A stretch of DNA of 64,000 nucleotides, from assembly GCF_025698545.1 (NCBI RefSeq), contig NC_068569.1:15872001-15936000 (forward strand), written 5' to 3'. Both the position numbers and the translations under genes were made by a program. Shown here piece by piece: positions 9,731-28,044 of this stretch. The notes under the pieces were generated by a model that was given only the letters and a program-made list of their open reading frames with translations, was not told where the DNA came from and did no database searches. The stretch's first letter is position 1; each line of letters starts with the position of its first letter. The DNA comes from Gossypium raimondii. Taxonomy: Eukaryota; Streptophyta; Magnoliopsida; Malvales; Malvaceae.

Positions 9731-11815
9731 ATGGCAAATCCCATCAAAGGCAAGTCTTATCTCTTCCTTTTTCTTTTCATCTTCACTTCTCCACCTTTTC
9801 CCGTAGTTTTCGCTGGCTCTAACTCCGTCCCAATCGAAAACGAGCACCGACATGATCGGATTCCTCACCATGAACCTGACCCTAATAGTCCACATGATTT
9901 TATCCCTCAAGAAGTTTTGTTACATAAACTCGAAGAACTAGTTAGAAATCTTAGTGAAATAGTTTCTAGATTAGAGTCGAAAATATCGGAGTCTCCAGAT
10001 TTTGGAAAGAAAGATCAAATTAGTGAACAAAAATATGGTGTTGCAGATGGGGAAAAAGGCAGGGCTGTTTCGGTTACTAAATACAGTCCCTTTTGGTCGG
10101 AGAGGTTTCAGTTCATGTCAGCTGTGAAATTAGATTCTGATGCAACATGTATAAATGTTTTGCCATTTCGTGATTACGAGGGACTTAGCAAGTATGTTGC
10201 TGTCGGAGATGAAAAAGGAAGGGTTTATGTGTTTTTAAGGAATGGGGATGTTGTGGTTGAGTTTTACACCAAGAACGAGTCGCCAATTACGGCAATGGTT
10301 TCATACATGTCTGTTTATAAGAATGAGAGTGTTGTCATTACCGGACATCAAAACGGCGTCATCTTGGTACATAGGATTTATGAAGGGTTGAATGGAGAAG
10401 AGTCGGGTTCGCCTGTAATGGAGACTGTTGGTAAATTTGTGGCTGCGGAAAGCGGGGAAGATGGGTTCCCGATAACTGCATTGGAAGTTCATCATGTTGG
10501 GAGGATGAGGTATATTTTGTCAGCAGATCTTAGTGGAAAGATCAGGGTTTTTAAAGAAAATGGATCACTTTATGGATCTGTGATGCCAACAAGTAGGCCG
10601 CTTGCATTCTTGAAGCAAAGGCTTTTATTCTTGACGGAGACGGGTGCTGGTTCATTGGATTTGCGGAGTATGAAGATTAAGGAATCTGAATGCGAAGGGT
10701 TGAATCATTCTCTTGCACGAAATTACGTCTTTGATGCAACGGAACGATCTAAAGCATATGGTTTCACATCGGACGGTGATTTGATTCATGTTTTGCTGTT
10801 GGGTGATAGTATGAACTTCAAGTGCAGGGTTAGGTCCAAGAAAAAGTTGGAAATGAATGAGCCTCTTGCTTTTCTAGCTATTAAGGGATATTTGCTTATC
10901 GTTGATCTGGAAAAGATTTTTGTGTATAATGTTTCTACGCTGCATTATGTTAGGGCTGGTGCGCCAAGGTTTCTTTTCTCTGCCGGCTTGGATGAGATCA
11001 GGTCTTCGTTTTTAACTCACCAAGTGGTGGATACAAATAAAGAGAGAAGACACGTGACACCCTTAATAGCGAGTGACCGTGAAAAGCTCATTGTTCTTGG
11101 CCTTGGAGGTGATTATATTGGAATGTATCGCTCTAACCTTCCAGTTTTGAAAGGGGAATCTAATACGATGCTGTGGACCAGTCCCGTGCTATTCTTCATA
11201 CTTTTCCTATTTGGAGCTTGGCAATTCTTTGCAAAGAAGAAAGAGGCACTTACATCATGGGGACCAGATGATCCTTTTAGCTCTACATCAGCTACAAATT
11301 CTGCTCCACTAGGATCCAACACTGGAGACAGGTCTTTTATAGATTCTTCTTCAAGAGGGGCTGATATGGCGGACTTGAGAAGCACCGGTCTTCGAAGTAG
11401 AAGGTATGGATCCCCTTCTCGGTATCAAGGCGGAGCAACTGGTTCTTTCAGGCCTAGTTCTACGGATCCAAGCTCTAGACCTGCTTCCATCGATCCTAAT
11501 TATAGAGCAGATCCAAGCTCCAGATCTGCTTCCATTGATCCCAGACCTGCTTCCATTGATCCCAACTATAGAGCGGATCCGGGCTCTAGAGCTGCTCCCA
11601 TTGATCCCAATTATAGAGTGGATCCGAGCTCTAGAGTCGCTTCCATTGACCCCAATTATAGAGCGGATCCAAGCGCTAGAACTGCTCCGATTGATCCCAA
11701 TTATAGAGCTGCTCCAGAGCTGAAGTATAGGGGTCCAACCCTGGAATCTGCTGGGTTTTCTAAACGAAGAGAAAGTTTATTTGTGAACAGCCAGGTTGTG
11801 GATGACAACAGTTAA
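9731..11815 (+). CDS. Type I membrane protein, At1g75140-like, function unknown
   Basis: Single-exon gene of 694 residues. The open frame extends 24 codons upstream without an ATG; the first in-frame ATG, at 9731, precedes a clear signal peptide (SYLFLFLFIFTSPPF). A long domain, expected to be luminal or extracellular, follows: about residues 35-475, with a short coiled-coil-like stretch near LLHKLEELVRNLSEIVSRLE and then a beta-rich segment whose repeated GDEKGRVYVF, GHQNGVILVH and ADLSGKIRVF phrases look like propeller blades. One transmembrane helix lies at about 479-501 (LWTSPVLFFILFLFGAW). The cytosolic tail ends in a 15-residue tandem repeat array. The whole matches the uncharacterised Arabidopsis protein At1g75140. 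Its role is not known, and the propeller idea is inferred from pattern only. Confidence 0.85.
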   Translation: MANPIKGKSYLFLFLFIFTSPPFPVVFAGSNSVPIENEHRHDRIPHHEPDPNSPHDFIPQEVLLHKLEELVRNLSEIVSRLESKISESPDFGKKDQISEQKYGVADGEKGRAVSVTKYSPFWSERFQFMSAVKLDSDATCINVLPFRDYEGLSKYVAVGDEKGRVYVFLRNGDVVVEFYTKNESPITAMVSYMSVYKNESVVITGHQNGVILVHRIYEGLNGEESGSPVMETVGKFVAAESGEDGFPITALEVHHVGRMRYILSADLSGKIRVFKENGSLYGSVMPTSRPLAFLKQRLLFLTETGAGSLDLRSMKIKESECEGLNHSLARNYVFDATERSKAYGFTSDGDLIHVLLLGDSMNFKCRVRSKKKLEMNEPLAFLAIKGYLLIVDLEKIFVYNVSTLHYVRAGAPRFLFSAGLDEIRSSFLTHQVVDTNKERRHVTPLIASDREKLIVLGLGGDYIGMYRSNLPVLKGESNTMLWTSPVLFFILFLFGAWQFFAKKKEALTSWGPDDPFSSTSATNSAPLGSNTGDRSFIDSSSRGADMADLRSTGLRSRRYGSPSRYQGGATGSFRPSSTDPSSRPASIDPNYRADPSSRSASIDPRPASIDPNYRADPGSRAAPIDPNYRVDPSSRVASIDPNYRADPSARTAPIDPNYRAAPELKYRGPTLESAGFSKRRESLFVNSQVVDDNS
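11465..11710 (+). repeat. Coding minisatellite, 45-bp unit, about 5.5 copies
   Basis: The tail of the At1g75140-like protein repeats DPSSRxASIDPNYRA five times. Copy two is followed by a partial unit, so the array totals 246 bp, about 5.5 units. The frame is kept because the unit is a multiple of three. The copies differ by a few bases each, so unequal exchange rather than recent slippage is likely. The array is proline-, serine- and arginine-rich and probably disordered. Confidence 0.85.
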
Positions 11816-12850
11816 CTGTTAAAAACCAGTTTCCATTAACTTACATTTCAAGGTGGGTTGCTTTTAAGTTGTCCTTTGGCCTTCCATAAGATATTATGAA
11901 AGCCATTTGAGCTTGCCATGTTGTATTTTTAATTTTTAGCAACATAAACAAAGAATAATTACAGAAGTTTTTAGCATTAGTTCTGGTTTGAAAAATCTCT
12001 GTTCTTATAGCTAATGGTGTGCTGCCCTTGTTTTTCATTTTTCTTCAAATATTTACGTTTTACATATATCCAAACATATGTTTGACAATATGACTTTTAA
12101 ATGGGGAAAAATATATTTTTTAAAACATACGACCGATAATTATTTCCAGCAATTTATAATCATATTTGAACTAATCGTATTTGAACTGTGGATGCTAAAT
12201 TGTATCATTACACTAAATTTTTAAATAAGAATCTTCTAATAAACTTATTTCTCGTCATAATTTTCCATTTATTACTGAAATGTCAAATGAGCAAGTCAAA
12301 ACTTGCTAACTTAATTGGTGAAGTAAAACTTGGAGAATTTGTCAAAAGTATAGTCATTAAAAATTAAGCAAGCATAAATTTTAATTTACCAACATTTTCT
12401 TAAATTTCAAATAAAGTTTTAAATCTTTTACTTGATTATGACTAATTAATCAAAGTAAAGTTTAAAAAGTTTTCAAAGATACTATCATTTCCACCAATAA
12501 TAATAAAAAATAAAAAGAATAACCCATTTTTTATGGATAGACATAATAAAAAATATAATGATATAGAGCGCCGCAAGTTCCCTTTTTTGCTTATTTTTTT
12601 CCCGGTTTGCAAGTGCAACTACGCCGGCTACAACGACTCCTCTGTTTCGCCAACTACTCACTCTGAGGAGTCCCCATATATATATTTTCATACTTTTCCT
12701 TTTCCCTTTTTATTTCTAATTTTCAAATTCCCTCTCTGCTATTATTTTAAGTTTATTGTATTTCGAATTATTTCTTTTTAGTTACAAGCTGCTCCGGCAA
12801 CTTGAAAGAAGCTCGCGTGCAAGGGTTTTAGTTTTGGATGGTTGTTATTG
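11816..12850. other. AT-rich spacer and promoter/leader of the kinase gene
   Basis: The left part is the 3' untranslated region of the membrane-protein gene and then plain AT-rich sequence. A TATA-like stretch (catatatatatttt, about 12674-12687) lies about 165 bases before the kinase ATG at 12851 and is the best core-promoter candidate. No other gene is seen. Confidence 0.4.
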
Positions 12851-21125
<8,275 letters not shown>

Positions 21126-22334
21126 CTTCAAATTCATTGTTGAATCTAGTACCAAAGGTATCTTTTCATAAATCCTTGTCTTTGGATCATTTATTTTAGT
21201 CAAAATGATCGATGAAAGGAAAGAGAAAATGGTTCAAGCGACCCTAAATAATTAGAGAGTTTCATACCTACTTTTCGGTTGCGTTTGTAATTTCTCAAGT
21301 TATGATTTCAATAGAATCTGATTGATGGGAAAATTACTTCACAACTTTTAGTATAAATAGAAAGATATTGATTAAAGTCCCATAAAAGTTACATTATCAT
21401 GTTTGGTTCATTAAGCACTTTCCTAATAATGTAATTATAATTTATGAATTTACCCTTATTAAATAAAATATCATTTTCATGTATTTAATTTTAAATAAAA
21501 TTTATTCTTAATAAATATTTGGATTAACTGTTTAATAATAAATTTTAATTAATATCTTAATTTTTTAATTGATAATGTTAATTGAAAGCAAAATTATTTC
21601 AAATTTGTCTTATATATATTTTTTGAGTATATTAATGCGCATATAAAATCATGTATATATAAAACTTGTTTTAGAATAACTTGAAAATATTATTATAAAC
21701 ACTAAATAGGTGCTTAATATAAAGTGAAAGGAGAAAAAAAAAAAGAAGCTAAGATGAACGAGACGCTGGCGGTGGTGGACTTTACGTTTGGTGTAAGCTC
21801 TAATGTTTCGAATTCCGGTGTTGGTTGGGCTACGGCTGAACTTACCAGTAGACACAGAAGACGCAACTGTGGATGGGAATGGGAGGAAGATTGAGGAGAC
21901 TAATACGCCAAGGTTATCCTACAAAAGATTTGGTAGCTTTATAATGTATAGCTTAATGTTGTGCAAATAATCAAATCAGTAGCTTTATATCATTTGAAAT
22001 CACTAACCTGTTTACCATACCTGAAAACTTGAATTGAATCATATTGGTATATTTATAAATGGCTAAAGCTTTCTCCAATGCTCAAGGTATTACTAATTTT
22101 GACCACAGTTGGGCTTGGCCTGCATGGGCCTTCCCTTTAAGGTCCAGATGAATTTGCCACCAAGTTAAATATTTCCTTTTCTCTTTCAATTATATTTAAC
22201 GTAAATACTAAATATATGTTCATTTGAGATGGCAAAATTGAGAAAATATTATTTTGTAAAAATAAGGATTTTTTTAGTAAACTCACAACTCAATTGAAGT
22301 CCGAGGTGAGAACTTTAAATATTAATATAGATAG
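21126..22334. other. 3' region of the kinase gene and AT-rich spacer
   Basis: The first few hundred bases are probably the kinase 3' untranslated region. Very AT-rich sequence follows (21400-21660). Apart from the small open frame at 21754, no gene is recognised. Confidence 0.4.
21754..21894 (+). CDS. Hypothetical 46-residue open frame, unrecognised
   Basis: An ATG-initiated frame runs MNETLAVVDFTFG to a TGA at 21892, in a patch clearly richer in G and C than its surroundings. The preceding 30 bases are purine-rich. No domain, signal peptide or membrane helix is visible, and I do not recognise the sequence. It could be a real small gene, a first exon, or a leftover of a decayed gene. Length alone does not distinguish it from chance. 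Confidence 0.15.
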   Translation: MNETLAVVDFTFGVSSNVSNSGVGWATAELTSRHRRRNCGWEWEED

Positions 22335-22702
22335 CGTAAAAGACCTTTTAAGTGGTTCCTCTCAATTTCGAGAGTGAGTAACTAATTAGAGACAATTAAT
22401 TATGAGATTAATATTTTCCATCAATTGTGCATGATATTAATTAGTATAATAATAATTTTAGCCCTCAAAAGTTCATCCTATCATTTGGCCCTAATTTAAC
22501 CAAATTATCCTGCAACATCTATGTAAATGTTGATGGTAAATTGTTAAATTTATTAGAATTAAGGTCAAATTGACAAAATATGTAAACATCAAAGGTTAAA
22601 ATTGTTACTATACCAATCGAATTATGTACAATTGATGAAAGACATTAAAGGCGTGATTAATTACCTTAGTTGCTCACTTTTAAAATTGACAGCGGTCATT
22701 TT
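22335..22702. mobile_element. Foldback MITE-like element, family not assigned
   Basis: The left arm (about 22336-22490) and right arm (about 22567-22700) are imperfect inverted copies. Examples are ttccatcaattgtgcat against the inverse of atgtacaattgatgaa, gtataataataattttagcc against the inverse of ttaaaattgttactatac, and gagtgagtaactaa against the inverse of ttagttgctcactt. No open frame and no certain target duplication are seen, so the ends are approximate to within about 20 bases. The mismatch level suggests an old insertion. Confidence 0.6.
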
Positions 22703-24701
22703 ACTCAATTTTAAAAATAAAAGAAATTGGAGAAATATTTTAAGCTATAGATAGATATGATTAATCCGTTAATATGATTCATAAATAAATTCATGTATTA
22801 ATCATGTTGGAAAGTACAAAGAAAGGGTGGGAAAGTGGAACCTTGGGGCGTTACTTATTGCATTGAAATAAATTAAAATTTCTTCTTCCCGGTGGGAATA
22901 TTCAATTAATTAAATCACAGTCACAAATGCTACAACATTACGTAAAGAGGAAAGTACTCATGCTTTTAAACTGACATGGATCTCACAATAATATTCAATT
23001 TTGGTGGTCGCCAAATTTACATATACAAAAAGGTATAAAAAAATAAAAAATAATAATTTGAATCGGAATCCAAAAATTAAAGGGAGGTCTTGGATGCACG
23101 TTGCCCTACTTGTTGTGAATTCCAACTGTAAGAATTTTGGGCAAAGAAAGATTCACATCTTTTCCTTGCACCTAACACAAATGAAACAACCTTTGGAGGT
23201 TAGTAAAAGCCAGTCTTCCAGTCCTTCCAAAGCGTGTCATTTTCACACCGGCCCTTGCCTACTTTGCATTATCATTTTAATTGAAAAGGTTAAATTCAGT
23301 ATAACCCTGCCGCTGCTATTGGTATAGAGTGGTGGCAAACAGGTAAGCAATAGGATGAGGGCCAAAACCCACTAATGCTTGAAGCTAAGCTAGTCTCTGA
23401 ATCCGACCCCCACCTTTTCTCTTCACAATATCATACTTGGCTTTTATGTATAAAGTTGAAAAAAGTGTGAGATGAATGGGGCTATCTGTCTGGGTTCAAG
23501 GTGGACCTTTTGTTACTTATTGCCATTGGAATCAGAAAAACAAATAAAAATAAAGGAACCAAAAAGTTGATCAAAATGGTGATGATTACTCCAGGCCCTG
23601 TCTTTCAATTCATTACCTTCTTTTCCTCTCCTTTTTGACAAATGCTCGTCACCTTACATTTCTACCTTTGCAGCATGTAAATAATAATAGAATTGTTGTT
23701 TGTATCTAATACATTGATGGTGGAGTTTTATTTATTTATCCTCATCTATTAAATCATTGTCAATGCATACAACAATGATGAAAATAGATCATCACTTCTC
23801 GTTGAAGATGAATCATAATCATGATAAAATCCAATGCTCAGGTTTTCTTCCTCCTGAAACCTGTTAAAAGTAGATTGCTTCATTATTTAACTTGCTGGAT
23901 ACCATGTTGTTTTGTTTTTAGAACCAAACCCCCCCTTTTTTATTACTCAATCCATTTTCCCTACAATGACGAGGAAAACAACAAATGTATTGAGCTAAAA
24001 CAGGATGGGGTTTTCTCTTCTTCTTCTTCTTTTCTTTTTCATTCAATTATGACTACTAATTCTAGGATTTAGGTTAAAATATGCCACAAATACCTGTACT
24101 TTTTTAAAAATTTGAAATTAAGTCCCTTTATTTTTCATATTTAATTGAAATTCTTTTATGAAAATTTGTGAGATGAAAACTAAACAAAACCTAAGATTTA
24201 ATTTTCAGACCTATATGGGTGTTGAATGTTAACACATAACATCAATCACATCCACCTTGTTAGGCAAGTTGAGCGCAAAAGCCGTACCTATGAGCTTACT
24301 GAGATTCCTTTTTCAGTGTTCTTGTATATATATGATTACATGAGATGTTTTAGAAAGGTTAATCTTTAATTAAAACACATTTATAGCTTATAATTTGGTT
24401 TAAGGTGAAATAGCTGCGATTAAGTTAGTAAAGATAAACGTAAAAAAGGGCATCTTCATAAACGTACGACACCTTACCAATGATTTATACGATAAGGTAT
24501 ACGGTGTGCCTTCTTTGTTGAAATGTAACTATATATATTTGGTTTTTCTTTGTTAATTAAGCTCTCTCTCGTGTTTCGATGGCAATGGCATGACTTTTTT
24601 TTTAAACCTAATTAAGGGTGAAATATTTTCACATTTTTCATCCATCGATTCTATAATATGTATGAAAGAAATTGAATGATATAAAAACAATATTATGGAT
24701 G
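22703..24701. other. Gene-free spacer
   Basis: No gene is recognised. The part around 23080-23660 is less AT-rich than the rest and contains several short open frames, none with a domain. It could hold distal control sequence or an untranslated transcript. A (TTC)n-like run lies at about 24018-24040. Confidence 0.35.
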
Positions 24702-24936
24702 CAGGGGGAAGCCAAAATAATTTTTTAGGGGCCGGATGAAATCTTAATTTTTTATAGTCTATATATTTATAATTTTTAAAATATTAAATCGGATTTTTAT
24801 AATTTTAAGGGGGTCAAAGTACAATTTTACTTTTACTAATTTAAATTTTTTTTAAAAATTTAAGAGCCTAATTAAATAATAATTTTACATTTTATGGGAG
24901 GCCGGGCCCGTGCCAGCCCTCCTAGATTTGCCTCTG
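24702..24936. mobile_element. Possible small hAT-like MITE
   Basis: A 235-bp segment begins CAGGGGGAAGCC and ends ATTTGCCTCTG, so both ends read CAG(G/A)GG inward, the style of hAT elements. GC-rich ends with an AT-rich centre also fit. The flanking 8-mers match at only five of eight positions, so the element is either old or my ends are off. It is listed with low confidence. Confidence 0.35.
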
Positions 24937-26461
24937 TGTAGAGGCCAAATCAAGAATTTCACGTTGAGGACTGTGAGATTTCGAACGTTAAAATTAATAA
25001 TTTTGTTTGAAAAAAAACAAATTAAATTATTGGTAATAAAGAGAGACACCAATGTCCCTATTATTTAAATCTTTGATTGAGTCGGTGTCATGAGTAAATT
25101 GGAAATCAACTCAGTTAAAGAAATTATGAAAATGTTTCTTATTTGTATTTAAAATTATATACGGTAGAATTTGAACCCATAAAATTTCAATCAATAAAAC
25201 TTTAACATTGCCACTCAACTAATACAGTGTCATGATATTTTTCTATATATTGATAATGTTATCGATTAAGTCGGTGTTACAAGTTAACTGAACATCAACT
25301 CAAGATTAATGACAGCACTGTAATTAACAACTGTAGTGCATTTAAATGCTACATTTGGTAGAAGTATTATTTTTTACGCATGTATTAGTATACGACTTAT
25401 TTTTAGTAAAGAGAATTTTTTTTACTTTTTGAAAAAAAATCTTATTTTACAAGAGCTTTTTTATTCATTTGGCTAATTTCAAGTTTAAAATTGTACTAAT
25501 TATTCTCTGTTTTATTTCTAACTATTGTAAAACATATGTAGTCAATAAGTTTTTTCCTCATATTATTAACTGACGAGAATATTCTTAATCTAATGTATTT
25601 CATGTTTAAATTTTGTTCTACTCACAATTTAATCTATTTTTTAATTTTAATATCGTATATATTATATATGTTATTATTAATTAGTTTTAAATCATACGTT
25701 TTATTATTTATTATATATTATTTTAAAATATATTTTTATTAAAGGACTTAAATTATTATTGGTTAGACCCTGCTATTAAGATCCAAAAATTAAGCTTGTT
25801 TCTGTGTAAAAAAAAAAAAGAGCTTGTTAAATGTAACCTTATTTTAATTTTTTGATGTGACGGATGATTTTAATCAAATTTACTCAAGTCTTAAATTGGG
25901 TACTCTAAAATTAATTAAAGGTAAAGAAAAGGGAAAAAAATATTATCCATTAATGCAAAGCATGGCTCCACCTTTGAAACACTTGATTGGCTCAACTCTT
26001 ACGAAATCTCCCCTTGATCTTTCTAGCAGCCTATCCAAACTAATAGCATATAATGTACTATTTGCCAAACTACGTAAAACAAGTGCCTTTCCTAATTTTA
26101 GCCTTATTTAATCTTTGGGTTAGATTTCTTTTAATTTTTCTTTTCCTGTGGGGCCCAATTAATTAAACATTTATTTTTGACCAAAAACTATTGTTGAAAA
26201 ACATAAAACCTATATTTGTTTTTCATGACTTCTAATATTATTTATTAATTTATTGATGATGCATGTTATGTATAAACTTATGCATAGTAATTTAATTAAT
26301 TAATTACTCTAAACATAATCAAGCCAATTTCCCTTTTTTTTTTTCCAAGCCGACTCCTGACCATGTTTAAAAAACATCATTAAAACTTATCCTAGACCAA
26401 GCTTTGCTTTGTATTTTGTTATTTTCACGTTAAAACCACGTCATATATAGATAGTGTGCAA
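24937..26461. other. AT-rich spacer with a 40-bp duplicated phrase and a SINE-like patch
   Basis: A phrase containing gattgagtcggtgtcatgag and atcaactca (about 25074-25116) recurs with changes at about 25264-25305. Between the copies, on the minus strand, lie a box-B-like GGGTTCAAATTCTACC and a box-A-like TTAGTTGAGTGGCAATG (25155-25215), suggesting an old SINE without a readable target duplication. No gene is seen. Confidence 0.35.
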
Positions 26462-26798
26462 CAGAGACGTCAGATCATTTTATATCATTCACTAATTATT
26501 TAATGTCATTTTAGTCTCTTTTTTTTATGCCATTAATACATTATTTTGGTAACTTTTTTAACACGAACTCTAAACCTTAATTTTTGGTTTGGGGTCCATG
26601 ATTTCAGGGTACAAAGACTAGGGTTTAGAGTTTTCGATCAAAGATTTAAGGTCCAAAACCTAAGGTTTAGGGTATTGGATTCAAAGGTTAAGGGCTCAAG
26701 TTTAAAAAAATTATCAAAATAATCTGTTAATGACATGGAAAAAAAATACTGACACGACATTAAGTAATTGATAAATGATCTGAAACGATGTGATGTCT
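26462..26798. mobile_element. Foldback MITE-like element carrying degenerate TTTAGGG-like core
   Basis: The arms at about 26465-26562 and 26700-26797 are inverted copies: cagatcattttatatcatt pairs with the inverse of aattgataaatgatctg, and taatacattattttggtaac with the inverse of attatcaaaataatctgtta. The unpaired core (about 26565-26695) repeats phrases such as tctaaacctt, gggtttagag and aaggtttagggt, which resemble the plant telomere repeat in degenerate form. There is no coding capacity. The target duplication is not clear and the ends are approximate. Confidence 0.6.
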
Positions 26799-27591
26799 TT
26801 ATTTCATACAATCTTTTACCCATAATACCTTAAGAAAGAAAGAAAATAAAATGAAATATCAAACCAAATTTGACTTTCTAATTAAACACTAATTTTCTTA
26901 AAATTACAAATAAAAATCTAGTATTGTTTTAAAAGAGAAATTAATAATTGGGTTTGCATTTGCAACTTAAAATAAAGCCAAATGAAATGATTATCCCAAG
27001 TTCAATAATTTTGTGGATTATGAATAATTAAAACATGTTAAGTTAAATAATTGAACTTTAATGAAAATCCATCTGGGCCGTCCATGACTTAAACACACGT
27101 TGACGTCGCCAATCATACCCAAATTGAGTCAACTTTTTAAGCAAAGGCCGGTGCCTTTTCCTCACTACAAAACAAATTTTACTTTACTTTTTATACGTAT
27201 CTAAACTTCCTATTTGAACAAAGTTCCTGCATTTGGCACCACACTCCAAATTTCACTTTGGGGCCAGAACCATTTTTTAACCTCAAAAATAATGTTAAAC
27301 ATTTTCTTTTTAAAAAAAAAAATCTAAAGTTGTGTTAAAAGAATATTTTTTTCATTCACATGCAAAAAAATTTAATTTTAAATGTTTTCTACTTTACACT
27401 TTTTGTTTTGAAAGTGAAATATTTATATTAATTATTTAAAATTATAAATTAATTTATATTTTATGTATCATTATATTTATATTTTAAAAATATTTAAGCC
27501 ATAATCAGTAAATTAGGCTGGAAAGCTTCTTTTTTCTTTAGATGTAAATCCGCTCCGGCTAGGCTGTGAAGATATTTTTGCAAAAATTAAA
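26799..27591. other. AT-rich spacer
   Basis: No gene is recognised. A less AT-rich patch at about 27065-27260 contains TTGAC-type W-box cores (cgttgacgtc, gagtcaac), but nothing ties it to a particular promoter. Confidence 0.35.
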
Positions 27592-27600
27592 TAAAAATAA

Positions 27601-28035
27601 GGGTAAATTGTAAAAATAGTCAATTTTATTTGTTTTAGGTTACATCTTAATCACTTATGTTTAAAATGTTACGTTTTAGTCACTTACGTTATCGTTTTGT
27701 TACAAACTAGTCACTCTACCGTTAAGCTCTGTTACCTCTCTAACGGCGGTCCTACGTGGCAGCCGAAATGAGTTTTAAATATCAACTTGGATGTCCTGTG
27801 TGGCGGTCCAAATTAAATTTATTTAATCATCTCAGCAACTGGATATCCAAGTTGGCATTTAAAACTCATTTAGACTGCCATGTAGGACTACCGTTAGGGA
27901 GGTAACGCAGTTTAACGGTAGAGCAACTACTTCGTAACAAAACAATAACGTAAGTGACTAAAACGTAACATTTCAAATATAAATAAAAAAATATAATTTA
28001 AGACAAATAAAAATAATTATTTTTATAATTTTCCC
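27601..28035. mobile_element. MULE-type MITE with perfect 9-bp target duplication
   Basis: A 435-bp element with arms of roughly 200 bp that are inverted copies of each other. The left end is GGGTAAATTGTAAAAATA; the inverse of the right end is GGGAAAATTATAAAAATA. Inner matches include atgttacgttttagtcactt in both arms and gagttttaaat followed by caacttggat. It is flanked by identical 9-bp repeats, taaaaataa, at 27592-27600 and 28036-28044. Nine-base duplications and long terminal inverted repeats are typical of Mutator-like elements. It encodes nothing. The intact target duplication, despite divergence between the arms, points to insertion as an already imperfect copy or a moderate age. Confidence 0.85.
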
Positions 28036-28044
28036 TAAAAATAA

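Noticed and set aside
23001-23327. Plus-strand frame of 108 codons in the gene desert
   Set aside because: No domain and mixed composition; the first in-frame start is not ATG and the sequence before it has no promoter character.
25155-25215. Possible tRNA gene or intact SINE on the minus strand
   Set aside because: Box-like phrases exist, but no cloverleaf can be formed and no target duplication was found; kept only as a remark on the spacer.
26565-26695. True interstitial telomere array
   Set aside because: The TTTAGGG-like phrases are scattered, degenerate and in both directions, with no perfect tandem array.
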